From Roseiarcus sp963832305 (GTDB lineage Bacteria; Pseudomonadota; Alphaproteobacteria; Rhizobiales; Beijerinckiaceae), in NCBI GenBank assembly GCA_963832305.1, contig CAWHTU010000015.1, positions 1-64,000 on the forward strand: a DNA stretch of 64,000 nucleotides, read 5' to 3'. The notes beneath the pieces were generated by a model. The model was not told where the DNA came from, did not search any database, and saw only the letters and a list, made by a program, of their open reading frames with translations. This document shows, piece after piece, positions 34,879-43,416 of this stretch. How positions within the stretch are numbered: the stretch's first letter is position 1; each line of letters starts with the position of its first letter. Made by a program: the position numbers and the translations under genes.

Positions 34879-35247
34879 GCAAGGCTCGCTTTCGGCACGC
34901 TTACACGGCGACAGGGAGCATGGCTACGAGCGTGCTCTCGCGCAGTTTATCGTGAAAGGAAGCGCTCCTACGAGCGACGCCGATTACGTAATATCCCTCA
35001 ATTGACTTGGTTCTCTAGCGCCGACGCGAGGCCTCGGACGGGCCGAGGGGCCGTCACGGTTGGCGGCCGAGCCGTAGACTTTTTGACACCGCTTAATGTT
35101 CGCACCGGAAGCCGCGAAAAGGAGTTTTCTTTAGCGCAGCCACCACCATATACTTAAGCGTAGTCGCCGATTCGGCAGCAACTCCAGGCTTGTCGCCAGT
35201 GCGCGCCGGCGGTCCGACATAAATTCCCGTGGTCGAGGATGAAATAG
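34879..35247. other. Divergent gap with TTACGTAA palindrome
   Basis: A 369-bp gap between the MEDS gene (-) and the duplicated-helix protein gene (+). It contains TTACGTAA at 34984-34991, an 8-bp palindrome resembling the motif upstream of the CRP/FNR gene. It also contains a half-matching TTGAC-N4-CTTAA at 35083-35096. No gene was recognised. Confidence 0.45.
34984..34991. promoter_or_regulatory. TTACGTAA palindrome upstream of the MEDS gene
   Basis: An 8-bp palindrome located 106-113 bp before the MEDS start. It is similar in sequence and distance to the TACGTAA motif before the CRP/FNR gene, which suggests a shared regulator, possibly the FixJ-like protein. Short, so weak evidence. Confidence 0.25.
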
Positions 35248-35742
35248 ATGAGCATGCTGCCTCGCGTCACCGATCCGACGAGAGAACGGATCTCGCGCGA
35301 ATTCGACAATTTGGGGCCGGATGTCTGCATGGCCGACATCCGAAGGGATCTTGATCGGCACAATCCGCAATTGCTGGACATGGCGGTGAAATGGGCAGGG
35401 GAAGGCAAGGAAGGCAAGAAGCTCTTTACCGCTTTCGGGATGTTTTATCGATTGCTGGCCGCAGAGGCGTCGGCGCCCCTCGAATCCGACGCGCTCAGTC
35501 CGCTGCCTCAGGTGTCTTCCGAAACACGCGACCGGATCATTGCGCGCATCTCCCGAATCGGCGACGAGCAGTTCTGCCGGGAAGCAATCGGGAATCTTGA
35601 AGCCGCAAATCCCGAACTTTTGCAAATGGCGCATGGCTTTGCGTCGGTGCGACCAGACTACGCGCGAACGATGCAGGGATTCGCCTTGCTTCATGAGGCG
35701 CTCCTCATCCAGTCGCAGAGCGATCGGCTCAAACCTCACTAG
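35248..35742 (+). CDS. Hypothetical protein with internal duplication
   Basis: A 164-residue helical protein with no recognised family. It consists of two similar units of about 68 residues (about 8-76 and 90-157). Unit one reads TRERISREFDNL, NPQLLDMAVKWA and FGMFYRLL; unit two reads TRDRIIARISRI, NPELLQMAHGFA and FALLHEAL at matching positions. The pattern suggests a gene that arose by tandem duplication of a small helical domain. It stands alone between the MEDS and BON genes in the stress block, with no signal peptide or membrane helix. Confidence 0.7.
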   Translation: MSMLPRVTDPTRERISREFDNLGPDVCMADIRRDLDRHNPQLLDMAVKWAGEGKEGKKLFTAFGMFYRLLAAEASAPLESDALSPLPQVSSETRDRIIARISRIGDEQFCREAIGNLEAANPELLQMAHGFASVRPDYARTMQGFALLHEALLIQSQSDRLKPH

Positions 35743-35783
35743 CGGCGCCCCATGCCCGCGCTCGATCGCCAACGATCGAGAAT

Positions 35784-35797
35784 CTGACGACCGTCAA
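35784..35797. promoter_or_regulatory. Near-perfect FNR/FixK-type box upstream of the BON gene
   Basis: CTGAC-GACC-GTCAA matches nine of ten defined positions of TTGAY-N4-RTCAA and is centred about 106 bp before the BON start. Confidence 0.45.
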
Positions 35798-35896
35798 GGC
35801 GTTCCGGCTCGTCCCCGCCTAGCGTGGGCTTTCCTGCGGCCCTCTGTCAGTCGAATGGGTCGGCGCGGATGAGGCGAAGATGCACGGGAGAGTTTA

Positions 35897-36550
35897 ATGA
35901 AAACCGACAGCGATATTAAGCGGGATGTTGAAGCCGAGTTGAAATGGGATCCCGACATTGACGCGACGGATATTGCCGTCGCAGTCAAGGACGGAGTCGT
36001 GACCTTGACCGGCTTCGTGAAGAGCTACACCCATAAATGGCAAGCGGAGAGCGATGCGAAACGAGTGGCCGGCGTCAAGGGCGTCGCCAGCGATATCGAG
36101 GTGCGTCTGCCCGCGGGAAGTGAACGCCCGGATCCGGAAATCGCACGCGACGCCGTGGCCGCCCTCAAGAACGAGCTCCCGTACTCCTCCGAAAACATGA
36201 AGGTCGTGGTCAGGAACGGGTGGGTCACGCTCGAGGGCACGGCTGAATGGAATTATCAGCGCACGAGGGCCGAGGAGGCGGTTCGACGCGTCCGAGGCAT
36301 CAAGGGCATCACCAATCTGATCGTAATGAAACCGCGCGTCACGCCGTCCGAAATCAAGAGCAAGATCGAGGAAGCCTTTCGCCGCAATGCGGAACTCGAC
36401 GCGAACCGCATCACCGTCGAAACGAACGGCAGCGAGGTGACTCTCAAAGGCAGCGTTCGGTCTTGGGCAGAGCGCGAGGAGGCCGAGCGGGTGGCTTGGC
36501 GGGCGCCGGGCGTCGCCAAGGTTGAGAATCGAATCACAATCAGCGCCTGA
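35897..36550 (+). CDS. Triple BON-domain protein
   Basis: A 217-residue protein of three BON domains (about 4-72, 79-147 and 150-216). Each has the pattern hydrophobic-V-DG-VTL-G: AVKDGVVTLTGFV, VVRNGWVTLEGTA and ETNGSEVTLKGSV. BON domains bind phospholipids or osmoprotectants and occur in OsmY-like stress proteins. No signal peptide is present, unlike OsmY, so it may act in the cytoplasm. A decayed copy of its first domain lies at 17160-17279. A strong hairpin follows the stop. Confidence 0.9.
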   Translation: MKTDSDIKRDVEAELKWDPDIDATDIAVAVKDGVVTLTGFVKSYTHKWQAESDAKRVAGVKGVASDIEVRLPAGSERPDPEIARDAVAALKNELPYSSENMKVVVRNGWVTLEGTAEWNYQRTRAEEAVRRVRGIKGITNLIVMKPRVTPSEIKSKIEEAFRRNAELDANRITVETNGSEVTLKGSVRSWAEREEAERVAWRAPGVAKVENRITISA

Positions 36551-36561
36551 ACTCGACAGCC

Positions 36562-36604
36562 CATCGGGTTCGCCGCGATTAGATTAACACCGGCGAACCC
36601 GATG
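36562..36604 (+). terminator. Strong hairpin after the BON gene
   Basis: A perfect 14-bp stem (CATCGGGTTCGCCG/CGGCGAACCCGATG) with a 15-nt loop starts 12 bp after the BON stop. No T-run follows, so it may stabilise the transcript or act as a bidirectional terminator for the converging FUSC gene. Confidence 0.55.
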
Positions 36605-36766
36605 CGATCCGTGTCATGGAAGAAGGATTGCCTCGACACCCAACAGCGTGCGCTCCGTCGGGGGAAAAGCGCTTTGTTTACCCCGCAAATCGCCACGCGC
36701 TGAGCGATACCCAATTTGCCCACGCTGGTTTGCCTTGACCGCGTCAGCGTGCATTCGTGGCGGCGT

Positions 36767-37870
36767 TTATCGCCTTCGCGCGATCTCGCTCACACAGCGA
36801 TCGAGGTCGCGGAGATCCTGGCGCATTTGGTCGAGTGCGAACCCGAGAGTGAAAATGCGTTCCAGGGCGTCTACGGGCAGACCCAGCGTCAACCCCTCGC
36901 TGCCGACCGATGCGATTGCCTCGGCGTAGTGGTCAAAGGCGGCTTCGACCCCCTCCACCGACGCCGGGTCGCGCCGACCAGCCAGCGCTTCTCCTCTGCC
37001 ACGCAGTTGCTCAGCTGACGTCTGCGCGACCCGCGCCAGCAGCGGTCCGAGCCGCGCTTGGAGCGACTGGGGAAGCGGTTCGGCTGCGGCCAGTCCAATC
37101 ATCACGAGGTCGTGACGCAGCCGCGTGAGCGTGCGCACGAGCGGTCCATGATCGGGCTCGGCGGCGAGAAAAGCTATGCGCTCGTGCTTCGCCTCGGCGG
37201 CGCTTGCCCGCGTCCGCGCAACAGCTTCGCCAATGCTGTCCTGGATACGCGCGATTGCCGCCGCATCGCGGGGCCGGGTGAACCCCTCGAACAACTCGGG
37301 AAGGGACGCCGCCATCAGATCGAGCGTCCGAGCCGCGCCCTCGATCACAAACGAATGCGCGCGGGTCGGCAACACCAGAAGAGATACCGCCAGTGCGATG
37401 ATGCCTCCGACCGAGACCTCCAGCACACGATCGACTGCGGATTCGATCGGGCCCACATGGACGAACCGAGGAACCAAGAGAACCAACACACCTGTGAGCG
37501 GTGCGACGCTGAAGCTGGGATAGACCGCTCCAAGAAAGGCCAAAGGCGCCACCGCGAGCGCGAGGACGCCTGCGAGCGAGACATCATTTGAGTGGGGAAC
37601 CAGTACTGCGACGACCCCTGCATAAACAGCGCCGCCGAGCGTGCCTACCAGATAGTCGACGGTCGCCTTCATAGACCTGCCGAAAGTCGCCTGAGTCAGC
37701 ACCACCGCGGTCATCACCGTCCACAGCGGAAGCGGGACCTTGAGCAAGTGCGAAAAGGCGAAGCCCGATAGCGCAGCGATTGTCACCCTAAGGGAAAGGC
37801 CCAGTTGCGCCCTGTGTTCCGGAAACTTCGAGCGGAGCAATCTCCATTCGCTCGCGACGCTGCTCATCAC
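36767..37870 (-). CDS. FUSC family membrane transporter-like protein
   Basis: A 367-residue inner-membrane protein of the FUSC/aromatic-acid-exporter type. The N-terminal half has six or seven hydrophobic helices (from VTIAALSGFAFSHLL through VGGIIALAVSLLVL). The C-terminal half is a soluble helical domain (about 185-360). It starts MMSSVASEWRLLRSKF. The first 70 bp have a diverged copy next to the tRNA at 15174-15250. FUSC proteins export aromatic acids or contribute to envelope stress resistance; the substrate is unknown. Confidence 0.85.
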   Translation of the reverse strand: MMSSVASEWRLLRSKFPEHRAQLGLSLRVTIAALSGFAFSHLLKVPLPLWTVMTAVVLTQATFGRSMKATVDYLVGTLGGAVYAGVVAVLVPHSNDVSLAGVLALAVAPLAFLGAVYPSFSVAPLTGVLVLLVPRFVHVGPIESAVDRVLEVSVGGIIALAVSLLVLPTRAHSFVIEGAARTLDLMAASLPELFEGFTRPRDAAAIARIQDSIGEAVARTRASAAEAKHERIAFLAAEPDHGPLVRTLTRLRHDLVMIGLAAAEPLPQSLQARLGPLLARVAQTSAEQLRGRGEALAGRRDPASVEGVEAAFDHYAEAIASVGSEGLTLGLPVDALERIFTLGFALDQMRQDLRDLDRCVSEIARRR

Positions 37871-38123
37871 GAACTCCCGGTGTAAAAGCCTTGGGCGCCA
37901 ACTAGCCCTTACCGAGAAATCGAGGGCCGGGGTAGCCGAAGTATACGCAGGAACCCGATCGCGGTGCGTTTCAGATTAGCACAAGAAGCGCTGCGAGAGC
38001 AGATGCCGTCCGACTTGGCGAAGGCTCCATTTCGACCCATCGGAAATCGTTCGCGCCGATGGCGGATGACCCGACAGTTCACACGCTGGCAAGTCGGGGC
38101 GTGACAATGGTTTGCTCCCTCCG
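37871..38123. other. Gap between the FUSC gene and the integrase remnant
   Basis: About 250 bp with no recognisable gene. The first 14 bp still align with the copy near the tRNA (15237-15250). It should hold the FUSC promoter. Confidence 0.4.
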
Positions 38124-38536
38124 TTAGCAAAATGAAAAATTTGGAGTGGCAAGCGCGCAGCCCTTGGATCGCCGGCGCCTCAATTCTGTTCCCCCCGACG
38201 AGGCGCCCTTCTCACGCGCTCCATCCGCGCGGCGATGGAACACGCCCCGAGCAGTATCGACTACCGACAGTCCGGGGCGCGCTGCCACGCTGCACGCAGG
38301 ACCGCACCGGGTCTCGACCCGGTGTAGAGCGCGAGGAGCAGGAATCGACAAAGGTGGCGCAGCGGACGCTTGTCTGTCTGAAGGCCCTCTTGAACTTCGC
38401 GCGCTCGCCAGCAAGTCCAAAGCAGCCGCGCAACTTCGTTTCTGGTGAGCCAACGCTGCCTGGCCTTGCCACGGGCCGGTAAGGCGACGCGAACGACTCC
38501 ACGATGCAGACCTTCTTTGGCGTGATGGTTTATTGC
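38124..38536 (-). pseudogene. Decayed tyrosine recombinase (phage-type integrase)
   Basis: Minus-strand translation gives INHHAKEGLHRGVVRVALPA and then RQRWLTRNEVARLLW. CRFLLLALYTGSRPGAVL follows, all characteristic of the SAM-like plus catalytic N-terminal part of phage integrases. A shift into another frame near 38280-38300 continues with GLSVVDTARGVFHRRADGARE. The C-terminal catalytic part with HxxR and Tyr is missing. The gene is therefore both frameshifted and truncated. It lies at the right edge of the stress region. Confidence 0.75.
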
Positions 38537-38698
38537 GACAATCGGAAATTCGAGGCCAATGGCAAAGTAGGCGACGAGGATGGCGAGCGTCTGTCTGCCG
38601 ACGGCAAGCCAACGCAAGCCGATAAGCGTGCTGACGCGCAGGCGGCGGGCCTGCCGGACGAGCCCCTCTTCCTCAGGCGCGAGCACGGCGGCCGGCAA
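38534..38698 (-). pseudogene. N-terminal fragment of a RegB/PrrB/ActS redox sensor kinase
   Basis: The first 55 codons read MPAAVLAPEEEGLVRQARRL and then STLIGLRWLAVGRQTLAILV followed by AYFAIGLEFPI. This matches the start and first membrane helix of RegB-type kinases, which have RTLVRLRWLAVAGQ at this point. The frame then enters integrase sequence without a stop, so the sensor gene was cut by recombination. The rest of the kinase and regA are not in the window. Confidence 0.65.
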
Positions 38699-38725
38699 GG
38701 CCCCGTCGCGGCGGCCGGTTCCGGC

Positions 38726-39244
38726 TCATTCGATTCTTTCGTTGGGGTAGACGCCCCACAATTTTACCTGTTCAACATACCCTTTGAACCCATCGCCGTC
38801 GACCAGGCACCACGACGCGTCGCAATTGCGGACGTTGACGATCACCCCCGCCTGAAGCGTGGCGGCCAACTCGGCCGAAGTGGACGGGCGGGCGTAGATC
38901 TTCGAGTTCTCGCCCTTCTTGTTGGGCGTGACGAGCGCGGTTCGCCGGCCCGAAAGCAGCGAATGCAGGACCCACCCCTCGACGCCTTCGGAATCTCGAA
39001 CCTTACGCCATATCTCGAACTCGGCGGTGATTTCGACCGGAAGGCCGGCGCGCTCATACACCCATTTTGTCGCATGGTCCTTCGACGGGCCTTCGCGCAG
39101 GTTGACCCGGTCGGTCTTCAGGCTGGCGAAGCGCGGCAGGGGCAGCTTGGTGACCGGCCCGACGGGATCGGCGGCCGCAAGACCGGTCGCCAGCAGCAGA
39201 ACGGAGAGAATCGCAAGAACCTCGCGGCGGGCGGAAAGGAGCAT
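38726..39244 (-). CDS. Exported SH3-domain protein
   Basis: A 172-residue precursor using the ATG at 39244 (MLLSARREVL). The signal peptide is about 1-26 (LAILSVLLLATGLAAADP). Two bacterial SH3-like units follow: LKTDRVNLREGPSKDHATKW with GVEGWVLHSLLSGRRTAL, and KIYARPSTSAELAATLQ with GVIVNVRNC and GYVEQVKLWGVYPNE. Such proteins are thought to bind cell-wall or surface structures. An upstream reading to 39382 lacks a signal. It diverges from the hydroxyacid dehydrogenase gene. Confidence 0.88.
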   Translation of the reverse strand: MLLSARREVLAILSVLLLATGLAAADPVGPVTKLPLPRFASLKTDRVNLREGPSKDHATKWVYERAGLPVEITAEFEIWRKVRDSEGVEGWVLHSLLSGRRTALVTPNKKGENSKIYARPSTSAELAATLQAGVIVNVRNCDASWCLVDGDGFKGYVEQVKLWGVYPNERIE

Positions 39245-39487
39245 GGGATCTCGATGCCTTTCTCGTCTCATGCCGAGGTCCTCGACGGCCGATCGGCTAT
39301 CCTTGTCTTTGCCCGCTCTTCTGGTAGAGAGGCCCGCAAGCTGGCGGATCGGGACCCGTGGGCGGCGCCCTGGATCAACCATTTGCGTCGTCTGTCGTTA
39401 ACGAGGCGTAAACTGTGTGATGGCGCGGAAGCGGATGGCTGAAAGCGGGGCGGCGGCGGCGCCGCGCGGGCGATAAGGGCGGCGCTC

Positions 39488-40483
39488 ATGACCAAGAAAA
39501 GACCCCTCGTGGTGGTCACCCGGCGGTTGCCCGAGCTGGTCGAGACCCGCATGCGCGAGCTGTTCGACGCCAGGCTCAACCTCGAGGACAAGGCGATGTC
39601 CCAAGCCGAGATCGTCGAGGCGATGCGTGAGGCCGACGTTCTCGTGCCGACGATCACTGACCACATCAATTCGGCGATGATCGCGCAAGCGGGCGAGCAG
39701 ATGCGGCTGATCGCCAATTTCGGCAATGGGGTCGATCACATTGACGTCACCAGCGCGCTCCGTCGCGGCATTACGGTCACCAACACGCCCGGCGTGCTGA
39801 CGGAGGACACCGCCGACATGACAATGGCGCTGATCCTTTCGACGGCGAGGCGACTGGTGGAGGGTTCGCGCATCATCCCCGAGGGGCGGTGGGCAGGGTG
39901 GTCGCCGACGTGGATGCTGGGCCGGCGGATCACCGGCAAGCGTCTCGGCATCGTCGGAATGGGGCGCATCGGCCAGGCGCTCGCCCGGCGCGCGCGCGCG
40001 TTCGGGATGTCCATCCACTACCACAATCGGCGCCGGGTCGCCGCGCAGATCGAGGAATCGCTCGAGGCGACCTACTGGGATTCGCTCGACCAGATGCTGG
40101 CCAGGATGGATTTCGTCTCGATCAACTGTCCGCATACGCCGGGAACCTACCATCTCCTGTCGGCCCGCCGGCTGAAGCACCTCCGCCCGGACGCCATCCT
40201 CATCAACACCGCGCGGGGCGAGGTCGTCGACGAGAACGCGCTCGTCCGGATGCTCGAGGCAGGCGAACTCGCCAACGCCGGGCTCGATGTCTTCGAGCAC
40301 GCGCCGGCGGTCAACGAGAAACTGATCGCCCTCGCGAAGGCCGGCAAAGTGACGCTTTTGCCGCACATGGGCTCGGCGACGCACGAGGGCCGCGCCGACA
40401 TGGGCGAAAAGGTCATCATCAACATCCGGACCTTCGTCGATGGCCACCGGCCGCCGGACCGGGTGCTGCCGAGCATGCTTTAG
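39488..40483 (+). CDS. D-isomer 2-hydroxyacid dehydrogenase (glyoxylate/hydroxypyruvate reductase-like)
   Basis: A 331-residue enzyme. The NAD(P)-binding motif is GMGRIGQALA. The catalytic residues are Arg in LINTARGEVVDE, Glu in GLDVFEHAPAVN and His in LLPHMGSAT. The substrate-binding region IANFGNGVDHIDV and the LTEDTADMTMALIL segment match GyaR/GhrB-like glyoxylate and hydroxypyruvate reductases, relevant to the serine cycle of methylotrophs. Assignment to glyoxylate is an inference from family similarity. Confidence 0.9.
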   Translation: MTKKRPLVVVTRRLPELVETRMRELFDARLNLEDKAMSQAEIVEAMREADVLVPTITDHINSAMIAQAGEQMRLIANFGNGVDHIDVTSALRRGITVTNTPGVLTEDTADMTMALILSTARRLVEGSRIIPEGRWAGWSPTWMLGRRITGKRLGIVGMGRIGQALARRARAFGMSIHYHNRRRVAAQIEESLEATYWDSLDQMLARMDFVSINCPHTPGTYHLLSARRLKHLRPDAILINTARGEVVDENALVRMLEAGELANAGLDVFEHAPAVNEKLIALAKAGKVTLLPHMGSATHEGRADMGEKVIINIRTFVDGHRPPDRVLPSML

Positions 40484-40658
40484 CCTCCAATCGCTTGGAG
40501 CGCCAGCAAGGACCGCGCGAGCGCTGCTGTCTCTGCATTGCCCGCCGGTTCAGTCTCACATTGTGCGGGTGAGGGGAACGCCTGGCGCTGGCAGTGGTTC
40601 TCTATGCGCCAGGGCGCCTTCGCCGAGGAAGATTCGGCCCTGCAACAGTTCATCGCGA

Positions 40659-41862
40659 TCATCCGGCGACAAAGCTCTTGGGCGCTGGACTGATGACCTT
40701 GGCGGCGTCGTTGTCGATCTGCATCACCGCAAGGCCCCGCTCGTTGGTTCCGTCGGGGCGGAAGCGGAAGACGCCATCGACGCCGCTGAAACCCGACGTG
40801 TTGGTCAGCGCCCTTTCGTTGTAGGGATCCGGGCCTCCATTCCTCGCAAGTGCGGCGGCCAGCGTCGTCGCGTCATAAGCGAGCGTCGCCAAACGGGCTG
40901 GCTCGCTGTTGAACTTGGCTTTGTACTTCTGCGCAAACGCGTTGAAACCGGAATTGTCGGGGGCGGAGAACCAGGCGCCCTGCAATTGCGGAATCTTGAG
41001 CACCCGGGGGTCGTTCCAGACGCCGGTCCCCAGGAGTTGCGTCTTGACGCCGTTCGAAGACAAGGCGTTGGCGACCGCCTGCATCGCATCGGCCTGCTCG
41101 GGAATGAACAAGGCGTCAATCTGCCCTTGCGCCGCCGCGACCTGCTGCGCGGCGGCCGTCATCTGACCGGCGCCATAACGGGCGGTGACGACGATTTGCG
41201 CGTTGACGCCCGCTGCGGTCTGCTGAAACCGGTCAGTGGCGATATTGCCGTACTCGTTCTGCGGCGCCATGATCGCGAACGACTTCTTGCCGCTCGAAAC
41301 CGAGTACTGAACGATCCGGTCGACATAAGAACTCGATCAGGAAGGACAGCAGATAGACCCCCGGTGCGGCGACGCTGACATCGGTCGAAAAAGCGATCAT
41401 TGGCCGGCCGCCGGATTTTGCCGCAGCCGACGCCGATCGCACGTCGTTCGCGAACACCGGCCCGAGGATGAGCTGCGCCCCCGCGCCGAGTTCGGATTGA
41501 GCGGCTTGGGCCGCGCCGTCCGAGCTCGAATGGTCGTCCTCAATCATGAGCGTTATGTACGGACCGCCAAAATCGTCGACCGCCAGCTGGGCCGCGTTGC
41601 GCATCGAGACGCCGATCGGGCTTGGACCGCCGTTCTGTGTCAATGGCAGGATCATGCCGACGCGAACCGGTCCCGAGCCAAGCGTCTCGCCGACAAGCGG
41701 CCCCCCGGCGGGTGGGGGCGGCGGTGAAGCCGCCGGCGCGCCTGCGCCAAAATCGAGCCCGGACGAATTGCACCCCGCGAGCGTCAGCGCCGCGCCGCCG
41801 CCAAGCAGCGCTCGCCGCGTGAGGCTTGCGCCCGGTTCCGGCTTCCGAGCGGAAAACTGCAT
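40659..41862 (-). CDS. LppC/LpoA-like lipoprotein with periplasmic-binding fold (frameshifted)
   Basis: The gene starts at 41862 (MQFSARKPEP) with a lipoprotein signal ending LAGC. A Pro-rich linker and a type I periplasmic-binding fold follow: VRVGMILPLTQNGGPSPIG, then AQLILGPVFANDVRSAS. Near 41330 one extra base breaks the frame. The other frame continues VDRIVQYSVSSGKKSFAIMA and runs to 40659, ending APKSFVAG. It is divergent from rsmI and close to yraN, the same neighbourhood as LpoA (YraM), the penicillin-binding-protein activator of gammaproteobacteria. Likely role: envelope or peptidoglycan synthesis. Confidence 0.8.
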
Positions 41863-42041
41863 CTCCACCTCTCGCCCGAGCCCCGTCGACAGCGTCCCGC
41901 GGATCGCTCTATCAGTTCGGCTGTCGGCTTGCGACCAAGGCGATTGGCCGGCGGCCGACGGAAATTGTGGCATTTTCACCTGCGCTTGGCTATGTCGTCG
42001 GTAAACAGGGGCGCCAGGCCATCGGTGGGATTTCTGAAGAA

Positions 42042-42974
42042 ATGACCGCGATAAAGGCTCCGCCCAGGGAAGGCGCCGGGATCGCCCGATTGAACCGGAG
42101 TTTTGTCGTCGGCGGCGCGCCGATCCCCACGGCGCCGCTGACCCCCGGGCTCTATATCGTGGCCACGCCGATTGGCAACCTCGGCGACGTGACCTTGCGG
42201 GCTCTGGGAATCCTGGCCGGGGCCGACTTGATCCTGGCCGAGGACACTCGCGTATCGCGAACGTTGCTCGCACGCTACGGGATCGAGACGCCGCTCTCGC
42301 CCTACCACGAACACAACGCCGCGGAGGCGCGCCCGCGCGCGCTGCGACGAATCGCCGCGGGGCAGGCCGTGGCGCTCATTTCCGACGCCGGAACGCCGCT
42401 CGTTTCCGATCCCGGGTATCGGCTCGTTGCCGAAGCGGTCGCGCAGGGCTTCGCCGTCACCAGCGCGCCGGGCCCATCGGCGGCGCTCGCCGCGCTTTGC
42501 GTCGCCGCCCTGCCGACCGACCGGTTCTTCTTCGAAGGATTCCTGCCGTCCAAGCGCGCGGCGCGGCGGGAGCGCATCAACGCGCTCGCCGCCGTGCCCG
42601 GCACCCTCATTCTCTATGAATCCCCCGGGCGCCTCGCCGAGACGCTTGCCGACCTCGCGCTCGAGCTTGGGGAGCGTCCCGCGGCAGTGGCGCGCGAATT
42701 GACCAAGCTGCACGAGGAAGTGAGGCGCGGGACGCTCGACAAGCTCGCCGCCGAATACGCGGATCAAGAGGCGCCGCGAGGCGAAATCGTGATCGTCGTG
42801 CGCGGAAGGGAGGCGCGGCCGCCGATCGCCGACGACGCGCTCGACCGGGAAATCGCCGAATTGCTCGCCAAGCTCTCGGTCAAGGACGCGGCGGCGGCTG
42901 TCGCCGCGAAGCACGGGTTGCCGCGAAGGCAGGTCTATGCGCGCGCGCTGGCCCTGGCGGGCGCGCAAAGGTGA
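42042..42974 (+). CDS. rsmI: 16S rRNA (cytidine-1402 2'-O)-methyltransferase RsmI
   Basis: A 310-residue tetrapyrrole-methylase-fold enzyme that 2'-O-methylates C1402 of 16S rRNA. I start at 42042 (MTAIKAPPRE). The SAM-binding and family motifs are LYIVATPIGNLGDVTLRAL, AEDTRVSRTLLARYGI, ALISDAGTPLVSDPGYRLV and FFEGFLPSKRAARRER. The N-terminal 35 residues precede the conserved fold. The yraN start overlaps its stop by four bases. Confidence 0.95.
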   Translation: MTAIKAPPREGAGIARLNRSFVVGGAPIPTAPLTPGLYIVATPIGNLGDVTLRALGILAGADLILAEDTRVSRTLLARYGIETPLSPYHEHNAAEARPRALRRIAAGQAVALISDAGTPLVSDPGYRLVAEAVAQGFAVTSAPGPSAALAALCVAALPTDRFFFEGFLPSKRAARRERINALAAVPGTLILYESPGRLAETLADLALELGERPAAVARELTKLHEEVRRGTLDKLAAEYADQEAPRGEIVIVVRGREARPPIADDALDREIAELLAKLSVKDAAAAVAAKHGLPRRQVYARALALAGAQR

Positions 42975-43363
42975 GGGCCAAAGCCTCCGCCGAGCGGGCG
43001 GAACGCCGGCGTGGCGCCCATCTTTACGGCCTGAAGGCGGAACAGGTCGCGGCTCTGCTGCTGCGCCTGAAGGGCTACAGGATTCTCGCCCGAAGGTTTG
43101 TTGTGTCTGGCGGCGAGATCGACCTCATCGCGAAGCGAGGCGGCTCGATCGCCTTCGTCGAGGTCAAGGCGCGCGCCGACATGGAGATCGCCGCAATCTC
43201 AATCAGTGCGACCAAACGGCGGCGGATCGCGCGCGCCGCCCGGGTGTGGCTGGCTCGGAACCCTTGGGCGGCGGGCCTCACCTTTCGGGGCGACGCCGTC
43301 TTCGTCGCGCCCGGACGCCTTCCCCGTCACGCGCCGTCCGCGTATAGGCTCATGATCGACTGA
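42971..43363 (+). CDS. UPF0102 (YraN) family endonuclease-like protein
   Basis: A 130-residue YraN protein with a GTG start overlapping the rsmI stop. The restriction-endonuclease-like core is visible: RFVVSGGEIDLIAKRGGSIA followed by FVEVKARADM, with Asp and the ExK pair forming the metal site. The cellular role of YraN is not settled, although some relatives are linked to DNA processing. The rsmI-yraN-gshB order is conserved in alphaproteobacteria. Confidence 0.9.
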   Translation: MRAKASAERAERRRGAHLYGLKAEQVAALLLRLKGYRILARRFVVSGGEIDLIAKRGGSIAFVEVKARADMEIAAISISATKRRRIARAARVWLARNPWAAGLTFRGDAVFVAPGRLPRHAPSAYRLMID

Positions 43364-43416
43364 TTCCCTGAGGCCAGCTCTCTCTCAAATCCAACTTGGC
43401 CCTCGACCGGACGCCC

